Made by a program: the position numbers and the translations under genes. Below are positions 10,337-22,051 of a DNA stretch of 64,000 nt, piece by piece. Location of the stretch: contig NC_060024.1 of assembly GCF_021134715.1 (NCBI RefSeq), positions 7,750,001-7,814,000 of the forward strand, in the 5' to 3' direction. The stretch comes from Daphnia pulex. Lineage: Eukaryota > Arthropoda > Branchiopoda > Diplostraca > Daphniidae. Within the stretch, counting starts at the first letter, position 1. Each line of letters opens with the position of its first letter. The notes under the pieces were generated by a model. It searched no databases. It had not been told where the DNA came from and saw nothing but the letters and a program-made list of their open reading frames with translations.

Positions 10337-12800
10337 TCAATCAATTAGGACGTGCTGGTTTGGATTTCCTTTGGCATGGCAAACGTGTTGACAGCTTAGG
10401 TTTGCTTCTGTGTAAATACGGTGTGCAAAAGAGTTGAGAAAGATATGGTTATTGCGGAGTCTATGAAGGCAAGCCGATGTGACGCGATCCTTTGAGCTGT
10501 GCCATGGGATGACTCCAAGTTTGGACTTCATCTGGACGCAGGGTTTTTTTGCTAATCGGCAAGTTGGTGAGGATTTTTCTTTGGAGGGGGGGGGGGGGGT
10601 TCAGGGATTGACGTAATTTTGCCCTTGTCAAGTTTGTTGTTGATTTTGTTACCTGAGGGGGAAAGAGCCTCATCTGTTGTTAGCATACCCACAGTATCAT
10701 TTACGGCGCTGCTGGAGTGGCTGGTAGATTGTCGGTCTTGATCCGCTAGAGGAAAGGCATTTTAGTAGGTTTCTTATATCGGTTATGCATTGGTTACTTG
10801 GTAGGTTGGTGGATGATAGGGCTTTAATGACTGCACTGGATAATCTGAGAAGATGTGAATTTCTGGGGGGATAAGTCGAAGGCGTAGATTGCAGCTAGGG
10901 TTTAGTGGATGCCATGTAGTTCAACTGTGAAGATTCTAAATCCAGTTGTGAGTTTACATGATTCTGCCGGATTGATGGTGGAGATGAAGATTGTAGATGA
11001 GAACTGGGGATTTCTTGAGACGGAGCATTCATATGCGACAACGTCGGGTGGGCATAGTGATTAAAGGGGAATTGAAAGTAGACGCAACTGCTGAGGAGTT
11101 TGATTTTTCTTGGTTTTTATCTAGGAGGAACCATTTGACGATGAAGGGAAGGGAGCAGGTCATAGGCGGAGATTTTGGTAGGCCTTTTATTCCTTATGGA
11201 TAGCAAAACAGAGAAATGCCATTAAGTTTTATTTTGGCGCACTTCATTTTCATTCTGTCATCTTATTGGCCAGGTTTCGGTTGAATTGAACAGGGATCTT
11301 TCAGATTTTTGTGTTTAACTGGACGAGATATTTTGAGGATAGCCAATTTCTCCTATTGGATATAGCTTTAGTCCTAGTTTCAGTATTAATTACTTCGATG
11401 GAGGTGGAAAGTCTTGAACTTAAGTTGATTTGATAATGATTTGTTTTCCGCAGACGATGAGGCCATAGTCCATCCTGCTTCTGAATAAGCTTTTGAAAAG
11501 GGTGGAAAGGGATTTAAGAGAGGGTGCGTTTGAAGATTTGGAGATGATGGAGAAGGCGTTTTTTATTTTGACGCAGTTATTAATGTTGGCAATGAGGACC
11601 ACTCATCATTCCATACGTTCCAAACGTTTGACCTGATAATCTATTTTACATGAATTGAGGAGAAGGGAGCTGATAGAGTCAAGAATAGAGAGGGAGGTTG
11701 GGTCCAGTATTGAGCAAGAACAAGGCCCGGAGATATCATAATTGTGGCAGTAAAGATATGGCAGGAGAAGGGCTAGGTTGCGCCCTTCAGCTGGACTTAG
11801 CACTGAGGCCGGCTGCAATTTGTCTTTTGGCTTTGCGTAAGAAGTGTATATAGCTTCTGATCAGTAGCGGATATCAGAATATGAGCAGAGCGTCTGGGTG
11901 TATCCAACACTACATCGTCACGGAAGATCGCATCTGGAATACAGGTTTCAGCTGGTCATGTAAAAAAAATTTCAAAAAAAGTTTCACTCTCGTTCAGTAG
12001 TTCAGCTCTTTTTTCGGGCGATAGAGGGTTTTTGCGCCATTCCTTCTCGTTTTTTTTTGCCTTCCGTATCAAGGCGGGAGCCGTCAGCTTTAATATCAAG
12101 TCGAAAACCTTCAGCCTTGATGCTACCGATGCGTTGGATGGTGCAATGTCAAAAGCGCCATCCAACTAACATCTTTCTCTTCTTGCACCACCACATCCTG
12201 GTGATGGGGCAACTTTAATGTACTTGCGCCTCACTTCTGCAGTGATGGTGCAATCTTGCAAAAGTGTATAAAAACCCACGCTCTGTCTCTTCCCGGCAGA
12301 GTCGTCCTAGCAGTGTATCCCTAAACAGCATCAAATATAAGTATCTTTATTACAACTATACTCAGTGTTTGTGTTTTCTTATTGTAGTTAAGTGTTAGTT
12401 TTTCTTGAGATACGAATCATCACACTACGCGACAATTTCCTGGCAGTCGATATTCCACCAGGGGCGGCGGAGTTCTTTAGGGGATTTGGGGCTATGGTGG
12501 GTTGGGATAGGCGGAAAAGCTTTTTGCTGCTACATTGGATTGAGTCTGTGAGTTTTGGTTTGATTTTAGGTCGGACATTTCTTGGAAGGATTTAGAAGAG
12601 AGTGAGTCTTCGAGGTCTTTGTTCCACTGGAGCTAGCTGGCTTTGTCGAATATCCAGGTTGGAGGTCTCGAGGACAGGTGGATTGGGTCGGTGTTAAGAG
12701 TTTGAGAATTGAACAATTTTTTTGAGAGTTTAGAGCAAATAGGGATGATGTGATGATGGGGTCGTTAGTAAAGAGTTTACAGGAGGATGGGTTGATTCTG
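10337..12800 (-). mobile_element. Decayed RNase H-bearing non-LTR retrotransposon (copy 1)
   Basis: Minus-strand fragments occur in the order expected of an I-clade-type element. An endonuclease-RT linker-like stretch lies at ~12.5-12.7 kb (RPPTWIFDKASYLQWKKDLE is clear in the sister copy). An RT-thumb-like segment at 11420-11602 carries LFRSRMDYGLIVCG. An RNase H region lies at ~10.9-11.1 kb. A C-terminal segment at 10337-10531 carries CLHRLRNNHIFLNSFAHRIY, like the RLR-x-GH region of such elements. The RT palm is missing and an LTR-like block sits in its place. Many stops and frameshifts make it inactive. The clade assignment is tentative. Confidence 0.5.
12150..12425 (+). repeat. LTR-like promoter segment (copy 1)
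   Basis: A compact block contains TATAAAA at 12267-12273, a following CTCTGTCTCTTCCCGG region suited to a transcription start, and AT-rich sequence with AAATATAAG and TTTATTACAAC that could serve polyadenylation, ending in TTTCTTATTGTAG. The layout resembles a solo LTR inserted inside the decayed non-LTR element. Exact ends and target duplications were not found. It is repeated at about 62.47-62.75 kb. Confidence 0.35.
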
Positions 12801-13701
12801 ATGCCCAAATTAAAAGTAGTGATGAGTAATGCGTGAGTGTCTCTCTCCTATAGGTTGCAGGTGCGCAGTCCAACCCCCCCCCCTCTAATCAGTTCGACCT
12901 CTTTTACAGAGAAATTGGACCGCTTTAAAATTTCTTAAAAAGTGGGCCTATTTTGTAGGGTCCTTTTTGACGGGCCTATTCCATCGGTGTCTATTTCGAC
13001 CGGTCCTATTTCTTGGGCTTCCCAAATACACAGAGTATATAAACTATAATGCATAATCTTGAAAATCATATGAACTTTTACGCTCTTACCGAACTTTTAC
13101 CCCTTCGATCCTGTTATCATCGAATCACAAATCAGAATAACACCATTACGCAATCATCGTCATCATCCTTTTTTCTACTTTCTTCATCACCAAAACTGTC
13201 CGACTGATTGATCGACTACTTTTTATTTGGGAATCGAAAAGAAGAAAAAATCGTGCGTTTCGCTCCAAATATAAATAAACGTGCCTACAAAAAAATCATG
13301 ATGATCAAGCCGTTCCGATTCCGAACCATTGAGATCCTGATTAAGTATCACGTATCTCCGTTTCTAGGTTTTTGAAAAAGAAAACATTTGATGAAGCTCC
13401 TGCTAACTCCGTCTGCTGGAAGCTCTCTGCATCCGAGAAAAAGTCGAAATAAAAAAGCTTGCGAGTTCCCCGACGCAGTTTCAGCAAAATGCCTTTATCG
13501 ACGTCGCATAGCTAAGAGTCCCTCTGATGTTTCATTCGATTAGACTGCAGAGAGAAAAGAAAGAGGGGGAGTTGCAACCTGCCCTTACGTCTCGCAGCGT
13601 TAGGTTGACTTCTGAGTCTCCCCCAAGTCCGAGGCGAGTGGCGAGTGGAATCTGAGTCAAATTTTAATCACTGATGAGCTAATGTCGTGGACACAGGACC
13701 T

Positions 13702-16700
13702 TTAATCTTGCAAACCATGATATCTGGCATCATCCGAAAGTAAACATCGACGGAAAATTCGTCTCCATTTGGAACAAAGTTTTACCTTTTTCTGTAAACA
13801 AATCGCTGGAGTTAGTGATGCAACGTTGTGCTTTTTTGGGTTCGTTATCGTTATCGTAAATATTTTTTTCCGATTTCTCAATCGTTTCTTTGTTCGTTTC
13901 GTTAACTTTAACGAGTAGCGTTTCTTCGTTTTTTTGTGACTCGATAAGGGAAATAGCACTGTCGTTTTCCTTCAGGAAATGTAAGGTTTAAAATTGGCCC
14001 TTGACCTTGGAAACAGTGGAAAGAGCCTATCTTTTTGTAAAGGAAAAAACGATTTCAAGCAATTAACTCGTCAATTAAAATATTTTTTACATCTAACCTT
14101 TTTTATCATTTACGTACATTGGTTTCATAGCATACTTTAATCACGACATCATACAGAGATAGCAAGCCTCTTGGCCGTAGTAGGCCATGAAACCAAAGTA
14201 CGTATACGACAACAAAGATTAGATTGAAAAGTGAATTCTTTTTTTTTTGCTTAATTTACGTTGATTGTTCTCAATTTTCGTGTGACGCTAAACCTATTAA
14301 GATCAATAAAAAAAATGGTTATCTTTAATTCGTATGTTTATTTGCTCCACACAAACAGGACACATTGTTATGGTGAACCTCATGATTGAAAACGTTTTCT
14401 TTGATGGAATTATTGATCTTTCTTGTCAAATTTTTAACAAGTACCAAAACCAGTTTGATAATTCAAAGCCACTTGCCAGGCGTTTTTGAATTTCTCCTTG
14501 CTTGTAACCGTAAAGTAATTTTTGGAATGCAGGTTGCGGCGAATAGGGAGATCGGCAACTCCTGTGTTCCTTCCAGAAAAAAAATCAAACTTCAATGTTG
14601 TACCTAGCCGATCCTTCAAGTTCCCTTTTCAGTGTGTCCAGGGGAATGAAGTGACTCCCAGGAAAATACTGTAAACGTCATTCACAGTTGCTTTGATCAT
14701 CACATTTTCTCGTTGTACGTACACGATATAATATGAAAGGTACACTCTCGCGCTATCCCAGTCTTTTGGAAGAAACGGCGTTAGTAAAGGGTCCCAAAAT
14801 TTCCCGCCAGGTCCGCTAGGTTAGGAGGCCCCTCGCCTCTCGGGGTATAGCAAAAATATGGGTTTTTCGTTCGTAATATATAAAATTACGAATCAATGGG
14901 TCCAGAAATTCATTTCATTAAAGCTTTATTGAATTCCCTATCCATAAATACCTAATTAAATATATTAGGCAATTTAATATATTTTAAATTCGTGATTGAA
15001 ATTCACATTTTTTTTAAGTTATGCCCCAAAAAAAACAAATCAAATGTATTTTTTATTACTGATTTATGTTCATTCTATTTTAATTAATTTTCAAATCTAT
15101 TTTTAATATTTTAAAATTCATATTTAATATTTTTAAAAATAGAATAAACAAAAATTTAAAAAGTTCAAATCTCGGCGTTCCAAAAAAATGAAAACTTTTT
15201 TAATTGACATTCAAATCGACGTTTTTCGTTACTTCTTTAATTATATGATAGGATAGGTAAATGATAGGAAATCATTAATAATCACCAATGAAATGATTTC
15301 ATTGACGTCACGAGCTCACGACATTCGGTCAAAATTGACTTGCATGAAAAGTGATTCAAAGTGACATTAACTTTGAATTTTTCCCGCTTTATTGTACAGG
15401 ATTTGGACAACTTTTTCCTTTTCTCGTCACTTGTCGAAAAATTGACGGTGAGCCTAAGGCTATTGAAATACGGTTATTCTTTTTTACCCGCAAAGGAAAT
15501 TCCTGTCTGGTTTCATTCACATTTTTTTTTTTTGGGGGGGGGGAGGGGGGGCGGGAGACATAACCAGTGGCTAAATGAGCCTATTACTTCTTTTTCTTTC
15601 TTCCCACCTTTCGCTTTGTTCCTAGCCCCCAAAAATTAGGACCAAAAAGCCTAACATAGTTTCCGCATGACAGATAGGTGGCTTTTAGGTTGTTTGGATT
15701 TTTTTGGACCATACTGTATAGTGTTTCGCCCAAACAAAGTAACTTTCTTTTGGTTCGCTCTTTGCGACCTTGCGGCTGGTTTCAGGCTGAATCGCGCTCT
15801 TTTGGTGGCGTCTCCTTAAACGACTCCAGAGTCTAAAAGCGCGTTGTAGAATTCGTTCTCATCAGCCAGCTCAACCGGCGGCCCCAAAGTGCTAACTTTC
15901 TTGTGTTCAATGCAAAATTCAACATCTAACAAAGAAAAATTGAACAAACTTGAAAACGTCGACTTTTATTATAGTCGGACTCACCTGCAGTTCGCTGAAC
16001 ATAGTTATAACGAACTAGTATTTATTTCCCAATTCTAACATGGCAGAAAACTGCGTCAGATTTAAGCTCTGGGGGGTAGCGTTTTTCACTTTATTTGGGC
16101 GTAAGTTACGTCTCTATAATATTAGTTGAATTTCATTTTTAAGTGAAAAAGCTTAAATGCGTTTGGGGGACATCTTGATTCCCGTTGGAACGACAATAAT
16201 TATCGTAGCCGCAGTTAAGTATGCCCGTGTGTCCACATCCCCCTGATGCTTACATGACTTGAAACGTTATCTCGTCTGTGGAATCAATGATCTTGTTTTT
16301 AGCTACACCCTCAACCGGTTTTTTAGCTTTCACTTTCTAATCCCGTTCATTATTATAGGAGTAGTTATTATCCATCTCCTGTTTCTTCATCAAAACTGAA
16401 TAAAAAACGGGACTCGCCTGGTTTGTTGGGCAATTAAAATACGATAGTAAATAAGTAAACGGAACAGTAAAAAAGAATTATGAATCCATGATACCTTTGA
16501 ACGTTACTTACTGCAACGGTAACGGAGCTTAGGAGAAGATTGATTTCGTTTTCAGATGTCAACATGTCATTGTCCAATGGTGACATAACAACAAAATCAC
16601 CCAGTCCATAAAATTTAGCGATTGAATGGCATTTGAAGATGAAAATCATGGCTTTTGTTCATCAAAGATTGAAACACTTGGTTTTTTTTCTACAAACGAT

Positions 16701-18600
16701 TCTTTTACCCAATGATGTGTTAAAACAAAAGTTTGTCCTGTAATGTTTTTCAAGTGTAACTACATTTAAAAGAAATACATTTTTAGTGTCACTTTATTAT
16801 ATAACCTGCAAAGCTGATGTCTTCAGACGAGGATTTCCATTCTCCATTTAGATAAATAATTAGATTTTAAACAAAGTAAAAAAAAATATTTTTATTAATT
16901 ACGTCTGCGAAATATAACAAATTCATTCCAATTATGAATGGATGTGTGTATTGGCCCTTCAGTTTTCGAGACCACCCTAAAAAAGTAGGTTCGAAAAATC
17001 CGCATTGAACAACCGCCATCATTTATGGCCATATGAAATTCATCTCTTCTCTTTTTTATTTTGAATAAATCTTGAAAATGATCGTCAAACGATACAGTCT
17101 CAAATATTTCGCATATAAACATGAACTGATATAGATGACGAGAAATCTTTACTATTCGTTCAAATTGACGGAATGCTGATGACTGAGATTTAAAAAGGAT
17201 AGATTATTTCTTTAAATTGTGTAGAACCTACCATTATCCACTTGAACACATTTACCTTTACCAACAAGTTTCTAATATTAAGTATTGTGGTTATTTCCCC
17301 AGTAGCTCATATCTTATCGATGAAATATTACACTGTTTGAAACTGGATATGGACTGATCATTTGAATTTTAAAAAAATTCGTTCCCCGACATCGAAAACT
17401 ATTGGCATTGCCACTGCTGGTGTCTTTGTGATAGTAAAAGGGACGAAAATGTAGTTTCACATTTCTTTCTTTAGCTGTTATAAATAACCATGTTTGGCTT
17501 CATAACGCATACACCAGTATTATTCCAGTGTCGCAATCTCACGAATAATTCTAGAATAATGCACTAAATGGCGCATCTTTGGAATTATGTCCAGATTAAA
17601 ACAATTTTTAAAATTTCAAGAAATTCATCAACAATTCTTTCGTAACAACTCTAAATTTGAATATGGAAGAATTAAAAATAGGTCTGCATAAGTTAAAAAG
17701 AGTTTAAAAACAATCCCATGCCATGTCATCCTTTGGAATTGTTAACCAATAAACAAGAAGCAACAGCGCTTCTTGGTATCAAATGTTCCGCCTAGGATGT
17801 GGAACCAGTAAATAAGTTGTTTGTTTGTTTTTTATTTTAAAATTTTAAATATTGAGGTTCAATTTCAGATGGCTTATCTCGAGTTCTTATATTGGAATTT
17901 TTCAATTAGACCGTTTAGCTCTTCTAAAGTAAAATTGTTTTCTTGAAAATGTATTATGCAAGCAATTCACAAAAGTAAATGATAAAACACTTTTTGATAT
18001 TTCGTGCATCAAATCTGGGACACAATCACCAATTTCATGAAAGTGAAAAGTTCAAAATACAATTAATCTTAATATCATTAGACCAATGTTATAAATCAGG
18101 ATCAAGGAGTCCAGTACAGTTCCTTATTTCTAGGAATATGGTCACAATAAAAAAAATTTCTTTGATATCCTCTCTAGTTGCAGGCAAAACAAACTCTTTA
18201 AGAACCGATTTGCGAACATTGACTAATGCTCACAATTGACAATCGTCGAACATTGGGAAGTTGCCGGAGGTCATGGTGCGTAGACATTGGGAAATTTAAT
18301 TTGTTTAAATTTGTCTTATGTTTACCTATAAACTATTAAAGAATAATCAAATCGTTGAGAAACAAATATTTTTTTGTTAACTGTAAAACATATTGTATGC
18401 ACTAGACAAGTGATAACCAACTTGCCTTGGGCAAGAGCATGTTGAGTTGTTGCCCTCCTCGAGGAGAGGAAAAGCTCAAAATAGGATAGTCTTACTTGTC
18501 CAGACCAATCTAACCAGAACCAGTCGATCATGTCTGACGAAGGGGTTTGACCTCAGTTGTTCAGTGATGTGCTTTAGGAACAAAACGGTAGTGATGCGGT
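13702..18600. other. No gene recognised
   Basis: AT-rich sequence with scattered short ORFs on both strands. A minus-strand frame near 16434-16649 contains FVVMSPLDNDMLTSENEINLLL and ends before a GTAAGT donor, so it may be an exon of an unrecognised gene or transposon. A purine-rich G-run lies at 15534-15551. No RNA gene or intact coding sequence was recognised. Confidence 0.4.
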
Positions 18601-18794
18601 TCATACCAATAAATTTGATACCGGTGACGGTCAAGAAAGAAACCCCTATCAAATATCTTGCGGGGCAAAACCAGTTTTTCCCGGGTATTTTTCACCAGTT
18701 TTAAGATAAAACCCCGTGTTTTCCCCTGGTGAATAACCGCTTCTTTGCGTGCGGAAAACGGTTTAAAACTAGTATTTATAACCGTTTTAGAACC

Positions 18795-18975
18795 CACCTT
18801 CCATATAATACTGAGAGGTAGTACAGTGAGCAAAAAGGTGAAGAAAATCGGTATTTTACTGGTGGTAACTACGATTTATAAGCCAACCTTCCGTTAGAAA
18901 AAAAGAGGTAACACAGCGAGCAATAAGGTGAGAAAAACCGGTAATTTTCTGGTAGTAACTACGACTTATGAGCTA
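18795..18975. repeat. Two ~90-bp direct repeats
   Basis: Two imperfect copies with a 90-bp period. Landmark words are CAGTGAGCAA at 18824 and CAGCGAGCAA at 18914, each followed by a GGTGA motif, a CGGT-A-TTTT-CTGGT motif and GTAACTACGA. They lie just beyond the 3' end of the DUF4806-like gene and probably belong to the transposon's subterminal region. Confidence 0.6.
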
Positions 18976-19253
18976 GAATTCAAAAATGGTTCCAGGTACC
19001 CTACTTTTTAAAACTACTGAGCTTCCCCTTCTTTTATTCAGATAGTTTACTATTAAGTTAAAAAGACGAAAATTGAATTGAGAAACCATCAGCGTTTATT
19101 GCGTTTTGTCTTTGCATATGAAACAACCTTAAATAAAACCAAATTACGAGTAACTGCTAAAAGCGAAATTATAAAATGACAATTTTCTGACTTTAGAACG
19201 ACACTGGCAAAGAAAAAACGTCAATTCAAGAGGTTTGAAACGGTGTTGAATCT

Positions 19254-21762
19254 TCAATTACAAAGATCTGGTGCTCGAGCAAAAGCAGGCGGAGGTTTAA
19301 AATTAACAACTTCTTTTTCTAGAATAGTCATGTAGTTGTAGAGAATAACCGCGTCATTGTCATCATTTGCATTTGGAAGCTGAGGAGCATCTGCTGACGC
19401 ATCCGTCTCCAAGGCACCTCGCACATTATTCTTCTTCTTGTAGTTTTTGGCATTGTATTTCCGGCAGTTTTTAATCATTTCAATTAGCCTCCAATTATCA
19501 ACATTTGCAGTGTTCCGCGAAAGATTAAAAATGTCGAGAGCAACTAAAATAGGAGAAAAATAGAAGGAAATAAGGGCTGTATGTAAGCGCAAACAAAAGA
19601 TGCTTACCTCCTATAACTGAAAGCATATTCATCAGACCAGAGAGTCCGGGCCTTAAGTCATTGACCCGACCAACACTACGCCACTGCATTTTCTGACTAG
19701 TTTCGTCACATAAAAACAAACGATACGCCTGGTTTACAAAAGCGCCTATTGATTTGGACGCCTTATATCGCTCAGATATGAAGAAAACCTGTGGAGAAAA
19801 TAAGATACAAAATTAATTTTGAAATTTAAAAAAAAATTAACAGCTTCTAACCATGCTTATTGCAATTGTTTTGTCCGGGAGAGCTGTGTTGGTAGCAATG
19901 AGTTTTTCTACTGTATCGCAAGAAACACTTCCGAAGTTGGACTCCACGATCCATCTATGGTAGTTGGCGTGCTTGGTAGCTTTTAAGGGCAAATCATTTT
20001 TGAAAGACTCCTCCATTCTTCTAGAAACGGAATCTAACTTTTCGATTACTTTACTTCCAAGCCCATCGAGCTTCTTTTCTACTTGCTCAATGGCTCTCAT
20101 CAATGTCTGAACGTCGAATGATGAAAACGCCTGAGATGACTGATAGCCATTCAATTGCAGGAGATCGCCACCTGTGCGAAAAGGTTTCAATAATATAAAA
20201 ACACTTGGAAAAGCACGAAAATGAGGTTCAATTACCGTTTGCCCATGACAGTGGAGTGTCATTATTTCTGTTCGAGCTACGTGTGTAAACAGCATCCAAC
20301 CTCGGGAACTCATCAAAAGTAGTAAAAGATGGAGGACTTTCCAACTCTTTGTCATGATGGCCAACACCTACCAACAACAAAATAGTCAATGGAATACGAA
20401 GTAGTAAAGTGACGAAAATAAAATTTACCAATATTCGTTGAACGTGTTATAACGTCGTTGTTTTGAGTGCCATTCAAATATGCCCCATGTCCACGAGTTT
20501 GTGTTTGTGAAATGGACGGCAAAGCGTTGGAACCCTGAATATCAATATTATTCAGATTCTGCTCTTCTTCATCTTGTACGTGGCCTGTTTGCAAATTGAG
20601 ACGACATATAAACATGAACATCATATATATATTCAATTAAATGAAAAAAAATAATCACTTGTAGACGGTAAAGGTGCTCCATTGTTGACCATTCCACTTG
20701 CTTTGTTAATAGCTCCACATAATGCTGCTTCAGTTCTTGTTCCAACATCATGCGGTTGTGGACTAGGAATAACGGACGGACGAAGAATACTGCTGCCGAC
20801 ACCACTGCTCCCATGGGGCGCCGGTACAGCTGCATTCGGAACTGGCATGGATGAGTTGTTCAATGAAACCAACTCAGAGTTGGTGGTGATGTTGCCCACA
20901 CAAGCTCCAACATTTAAGTTCGTTGGGAAATTTTCGAAATCAAACGGGGTGTTCGACTGACAAGATCTTAAGCTTTGAGTCCTGATGGCAACAGCTGGAT
21001 TGAGGTTGGAGCTGGACGATGGTGTCTCTATTAGAGAATTATTATTCGTACTTCTTTCCTTGCCTTTTCCGGAAACCTTCTCTTCCAATGGACGCTTCTG
21101 AGCTGCCTTCCTTAATCCTCTGCCCAAAATACGATCACTGTCGGAAATAAAAGCGTCTGACAGTATGGGTTGACGATTAGCTGCAGCTTTGGCGGCCTTT
21201 ATTGCTTTCGTAAATTTAACTGCATAAATAAACATTACGGTACAAACAGGTGTGTAGAAACAAATACATTAATTAACTTACCAGCCTTGGTTTGGTTTAA
21301 AATGGCATGAATATCATATTCCATCCACGACTCGAATGGTATTTGGAATCTTCTGAATGTCTTCTCTCCCCAGTCAATCGGACTTTTACCCCCTACTGTG
21401 AATCTGGGTTGAGGATAAAGTAGATATTCCATGTTTCTCGAAATCCATCCAGTTGGGATAATACCGTGCACTTGTCGCTGTATGCGGTCTTCTCCACATT
21501 CCACTGTGGTAACAATGAAAAACTTCACTTCACTCGATGAGTTACCTCTAAGTGGATGACTACCAACTTCAGGCAAAATTTCATTGTACTTTCCCTTCCA
21601 GAATTGCTGAATTCTTCCAACCTGAGATAGAAATCATTAGTTACAGTAAAGTGAACAAAAGTATTATGTTTCTAAAATTTCAAAGAAAAATACCTGAAAT
21701 GTTTCTTCGTCAGATGAAAACGAAACATCTTGTGGTTCATCACTGTCACCAGAGGATGACAT
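19254..21762 (-). CDS. DUF4806-like transposon-associated protein, 8 exons
   Basis: Eight exons on the minus strand read through without a stop: 21694-21762, 21282-21621, 20659-21219, 20429-20584, 20236-20367, 19852-20171, 19608-19788 and 19254-19543. All have GT donors and AG acceptors with consistent phases, giving a protein of about 680 aa. The N-terminus is Ser/Asp/Glu-rich (MSSSGDSDEPQDVSF). The next exon holds KFFIVTTVECG and a WISRNMEYLLYPQPRF stretch like the N-terminal domain common in this family. A low-complexity Ser/Asn/Pro region follows, then a helical segment (FSSFDVQTLMRAIEQVEKKL), then a C-terminal LPLKATKHANY...W...FGSVSCDTVEKLI region resembling DUF4806. The molecular function is unknown; a role in transposition is inferred from its partner. 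The open frame suggests recent activity. Confidence 0.7.
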
Positions 21763-22051
21763 CTTCAATATAAAACGCTATATTATCCTGAAAAAGAACC
21801 ATTAAGAAGTTAATTAACCGATTAGTTTTGCAACCACGTGTAAAACATGTGATTACCACGTGAGAAATTCACAAAAATCGAATGACGGGAAAAAGTAAAA
21901 ATCAAATATGAAATATGTCATCTCACAATCAATTTAAGTTTTGAAACGTGAAGTTTAAAGCACAAATCACATATTTTGATGAAATTTTACCTGAAAAATC
22001 GTCGAATGAGGCACCTTTATTTGCCGTTTTCAACTAGAATAGTTGTGTCAA

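Larger units (their letters stand above)
6322..13701. repeat. 7-kb direct repeat, copy 1
   Basis: This stretch is nearly collinear with 57156-64000 in the same orientation, with scattered substitutions and small indels. The first copy contains 477 bp (about 9133-9609) that the second lacks, and extra G-runs. Inside are a zinc-finger-like exon, a TA-flanked MITE, remains of a minus-strand non-LTR element and an LTR-like block, each listed separately. The copies still match where copy 2 runs off the window, so the true right end is unknown. It may be a segmental duplication or one large composite mobile element; no terminal repeats were found. Confidence 0.9.
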